A stretch of 64,000 bases of DNA, taken from Ciceribacter sichuanensis. Lineage in GTDB: Bacteria; Pseudomonadota; Alphaproteobacteria; Rhizobiales; Rhizobiaceae. The translations under genes were made by a program, and so were the position numbers. The DNA lies in assembly GCF_024055605.1 (NCBI RefSeq), contig NZ_JAMXLX010000009.1, positions 62,001-126,000 on the forward strand, written 5' to 3'. Shown here in pieces: positions 62,273 to 64,000 of the stretch. The notes beneath the pieces are model-generated. The model did no database searches. It was given only the letters and a program-made list of their open reading frames with translations, and had not been told where the DNA came from. Each line of letters begins with the position of its first letter. Within the stretch, counting starts at the first letter, position 1.

Positions 62273-63078
62273 AGCGGGAAACACCATCTGAAGGGGAGCC
62301 GGCCGGAGGGCCGGCTCCCACCATCCTCGTCGATATCGTCTTTCCCGGTGCGGTCAACCATCATGGCACGCTGTTCGGCGGCGCCGGTCTCGCCTTCATG
62401 GACCGGGTGGCCTTCGTTGCGGCCACGCGTCATGGACGTGTGCCCTTCGTCACCGCATCCTGCGAGCGGGTGGATTTCAGGAAACCCGCGCATATCGGCG
62501 AGATCGTTTCGTTCACCGCAACGCCGGTCTGGGCGGGACGGCGCTCCCTGACGGTGGAAGTGGAAATGGCGGCGGAAAGCATTCTTGCCAGCGAGCGACA
62601 GGTCTGCACGCGCGGTGTCTTCCACATGGTCGCGGTGCCGGGGGATGCCGGAGGCGAAGGGTGGACGCTGCCGCCGCTGCCGACCAGTCATCCGACGGAG
62701 GCCGACGGCGAGGTTCGCATGGCGGATGTCGTCTTCGCCGATCAGACCAACAGTTCCGGCTCGATGTTCGGTGGAGACGCACTTGCCTTCATGACCAAGG
62801 CAGCCTTCGTCGCGGCCTCGCGCCATAGCCGCAGGCAGGCCGTTCTCGCGTCGTCCGAGCGCATCGATTTCCACTATCCGATCCGGCTGGGCTCCATCGT
62901 CGAGGTCGTCGCCCGGGTCGTTTCCACAGCCCGCTCATCGATGCGGATCGGGGTGGAGCTGTGGTCCGAAGAACTGCTGACCGGGCTTCGCCGGCAGACG
63001 GCGAAAGGGCTTTTCGTCATGGTCGCAGTCGATGCCGAGCATCGTCCCGTGGCGGTTATCCCAGATGAAATTGGGTGA
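62269..63078 (+). CDS. Double hot-dog acyl-CoA thioesterase
   Basis: A 269-residue protein with two acyl-CoA-thioesterase hot-dog domains. The first has NHHGTLFGGAGLAFMDRVAF, where the motif places the helix and catalytic residues. The second has QTNSSGSMFGGDALAFMTKA, with RIDFHYPIRLGSIVEVVARV further on. It hydrolyses acyl-CoA to free acid and CoA; the acyl specificity is not visible. The start is the ATGA overlap with metE, so it is translationally coupled to a B12-repressed gene. In-frame codons upstream lie inside metE. Confidence 0.87.
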   Translation: MKRETPSEGEPAGGPAPTILVDIVFPGAVNHHGTLFGGAGLAFMDRVAFVAATRHGRVPFVTASCERVDFRKPAHIGEIVSFTATPVWAGRRSLTVEVEMAAESILASERQVCTRGVFHMVAVPGDAGGEGWTLPPLPTSHPTEADGEVRMADVVFADQTNSSGSMFGGDALAFMTKAAFVAASRHSRRQAVLASSERIDFHYPIRLGSIVEVVARVVSTARSSMRIGVELWSEELLTGLRRQTAKGLFVMVAVDAEHRPVAVIPDEIG

Positions 63079-63093
63079 CGGAAAACATAATTG

Positions 63094-63121
63094 TTGACGT
63101 TAAATTTGCCTTGGATACTAT
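63094..63121 (+). promoter_or_regulatory. Promoter of the nrdHI operon
   Basis: TTGACG (63094-63099), a 16-base spacer and TACTAT (63116-63121) form a good promoter. Its start would fall near 63128, at the first base of riboswitch 3. Confidence 0.7.
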
Positions 63122-63130
63122 ATCTAGTGT
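63115..63130. promoter_or_regulatory. NrdR-box-like site over the nrd promoter
   Basis: ATACTATATCTAGTGT matches the NrdR consensus ACACWATATATWGTGT at 14 of 16 positions and covers the -10 and the start site. NrdR normally binds two boxes about 31 bases apart. The second, near 63084, is weak, about 7 of 16. Confidence 0.65.
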
Positions 63131-63319
63131 TCAAGGTTCCTTCGATTCGAGAGGGTCGAAGGCTAAGACGGGAATTCGGTAGCGGGCATGATGCACGCGA
63201 TGCCGAAGCTGCCCCCGCAACTGTGAGCGGTGAATGTTCGTTCGATCCGGCCACTGGGTGAAAGCCCGGGAAGGCTGAGCGGGCATGATGATCCGAGAGC
63301 CAGGAGACCTGCCTTGAAC
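63129..63319 (+). ncRNA. Cobalamin riboswitch 3 (nrdHI leader)
   Basis: A perfect 8-bp P1 (GTTCAAGG 63129-63136 with CCTTGAAC 63312-63319) encloses GGGAATTCGGTAGCGG, the core GCTGCCCCCGCAACTGTGAG (63208-63227), GCCACTGGG (L5), CGGGAAGGC and the B12 box GCCAGGAGACCTGCC at 63299-63313. CACCGGCGGGGTGCCCGG follows at 63329-63346. It controls genes of the B12-independent class Ib ribonucleotide reductase, a known target when a B12-dependent class II enzyme also exists. Confidence 0.95.
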
Positions 63320-63598
63320 ATGAACGTCCACCGGCGGGGTGCCCGGAAGGTCGCGGTTATCTGTGTCCGGTTTTCCCCGGTCAGACCGCTGCCCCGCGCT
63401 TCGTCTTCTGTCGCTTCGGGGTGAAGTCCATGTCTGAATTGTTGCGTCCCTTAAAACCCGCTTTCTAATACCAGTCTTTCGGCCGTTGCCGGCCGATAGA
63501 CCGTGTTCTGCTGCGCTCTTTCCAGTTTTCAATCCCGATCCCGGTTCATCGGCGGATGTTCCGGAACCCTTTCGCATGCCAATTTCACGAGGAAACCC
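63320..63598 (+). other. Leader between riboswitch 3 and nrdH
   Basis: 279 bases without a convincing gene. It holds the conserved GC-rich element just after the aptamer and several weak stems (for example GGCCGTTGCCGGCC near 63480), which presumably form the expression platform. No clear U-tract terminator was found. Confidence 0.5.
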
Positions 63599-63820
63599 AT
63601 GACCATCACCGTTTATTCCAAGCCCGCCTGCGTTCAGTGCACCGCAACCACGCGCGCTCTCGACCGGCAGGGGATCGAATACACCGTCATCGATGTGTCC
63701 GCAGATACAAACGCCTATGAACTGGTGCAGGAACTTGGCTACCGGCAGGTGCCGGTGGTGATTGCCGGCGAGCAGCACTGGTCGGGTTTCCGGCCCGACA
63801 TGATCAGCGCACTCGCCTGA
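63599..63820 (+). CDS. nrdH: Glutaredoxin-like protein NrdH
   Basis: A 73-residue redoxin that reduces class Ib ribonucleotide reductase with electrons from thioredoxin reductase. The active site is the dithiol CVQC near residue 11 (YSKPACVQCTATTRAL). The C-terminal part has WSGFRPDMISAL, the family tail. GAGGAA precedes the ATG. It is the first gene of the operon after riboswitch 3 and is followed at 13 bases by nrdI. Confidence 0.95.
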   Translation: MTITVYSKPACVQCTATTRALDRQGIEYTVIDVSADTNAYELVQELGYRQVPVVIAGEQHWSGFRPDMISALA

Positions 63821-63833
63821 CGAGGCTATACCC

Positions 63834-64000
63834 ATGGGCGGCCTCGTCTATTTCTCCAGCCGGTCGGAGAACACCCGGCGCTTCGTCGAGAAACTCGACC
63901 TTGGTGGGCTGAGGTTGCCAGTCGATGCGAGCGAGGAGCCGCCGGAGGCGGAGGCTCCCTTCGTGCTGGTCACGCCGACCTATGGCGGAGGATCGGAAAA
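63834..64000 (+). CDS. nrdI: Flavodoxin-like NrdI, 5' part
   Basis: This is the first 55 residues of NrdI, a small flavoprotein that activates the manganese cofactor of the class Ib reductase. It opens GGLVYFSSRSENTRRFVEKL, with the FMN phosphate loop, and continues to FVLVTPTYGGGSE. The window ends inside the gene. By family practice, nrdE and nrdF should follow. Confidence 0.93.
   Translation, partial: MGGLVYFSSRSENTRRFVEKLDLGGLRLPVDASEEPPEAEAPFVLVTPTYGGGSE

Overview
The window looks like a chromosome or large-replicon segment of an alphaproteobacterium, most likely a rhizobium-type member of the Hyphomicrobiales. This rests on the GC-rich codon usage, the hupSLCDEFGHIJK-hypABFCDEX gene order, an aap-type amino-acid transporter, and cobalamin riboswitches on metE and nrdHI. 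No tRNA, rRNA, CRISPR array or insertion sequence was seen. Both window edges cut a gene: psuG at the left and nrdI at the right.

Region 1 (1-9.5 kb) is catabolic. It holds the end of psuG, a crotonase-family gene, and a leftward operon (FAD-linked oxidase, fused indolepyruvate:ferredoxin oxidoreductase, nucleoside hydrolase). That operon is divergent from a FadR-type regulator followed by an acuI-like reductase. Region 2 (9.6-31.3 kb) is a complete H2-uptake [NiFe]-hydrogenase locus. It contains the H2 sensor hupUV, the structural genes hupSLC, the protease hupD, the accessory genes hupEFGHIJK, the maturation genes hypABFCDEX, and the regulators hoxA and hupT. Two sites with exact sigma-54 spacing precede hupS and hupG. 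The regulators lie at the end of the hupG unit, which suggests a positive loop.

Region 3 (31.4-37.4 kb) is a LacI-controlled uptake and oxidation operon. It has twin palindromic operators, a family-3 binding protein, an unusual permease-ATPase fusion, a Gfo/Idh dehydrogenase and a DadA-like FAD oxidase. Region 4 (37.8-47.2 kb) is a hemophore-type heme acquisition locus: ECF sigma, FecR-type anti-sigma, STN-bearing TonB receptor, HasA-like secreted protein, type I exporter (ABC plus membrane fusion protein) and heme oxygenase. The HasA-like protein carries an RTX-type C-terminal block and has no histidine. By recalled alignment it also lacks the classical tyrosine ligand.

Region 5 (47.2-54.7 kb, leftward) joins an SsuABC/TauABC-like transporter, an NtaA/DszA-type flavin monooxygenase and an AapJQM-like transporter without its ATPase. 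Region 6 (55-64 kb) is a vitamin B12 response island. Three cobalamin riboswitches precede a Btu/Fec-type transporter operon that also encodes a pseudoazurin and a methyltransferase, metE with a thioesterase, and nrdHI. Each aptamer begins 35-37 bases downstream of a TTGACG element. metE also has a 20-bp palindrome, and the nrd promoter overlaps an NrdR-box-like sequence. When B12 is scarce, the cell would import corrinoid, use B12-independent methionine synthase, and use B12-independent class Ib ribonucleotide reductase.
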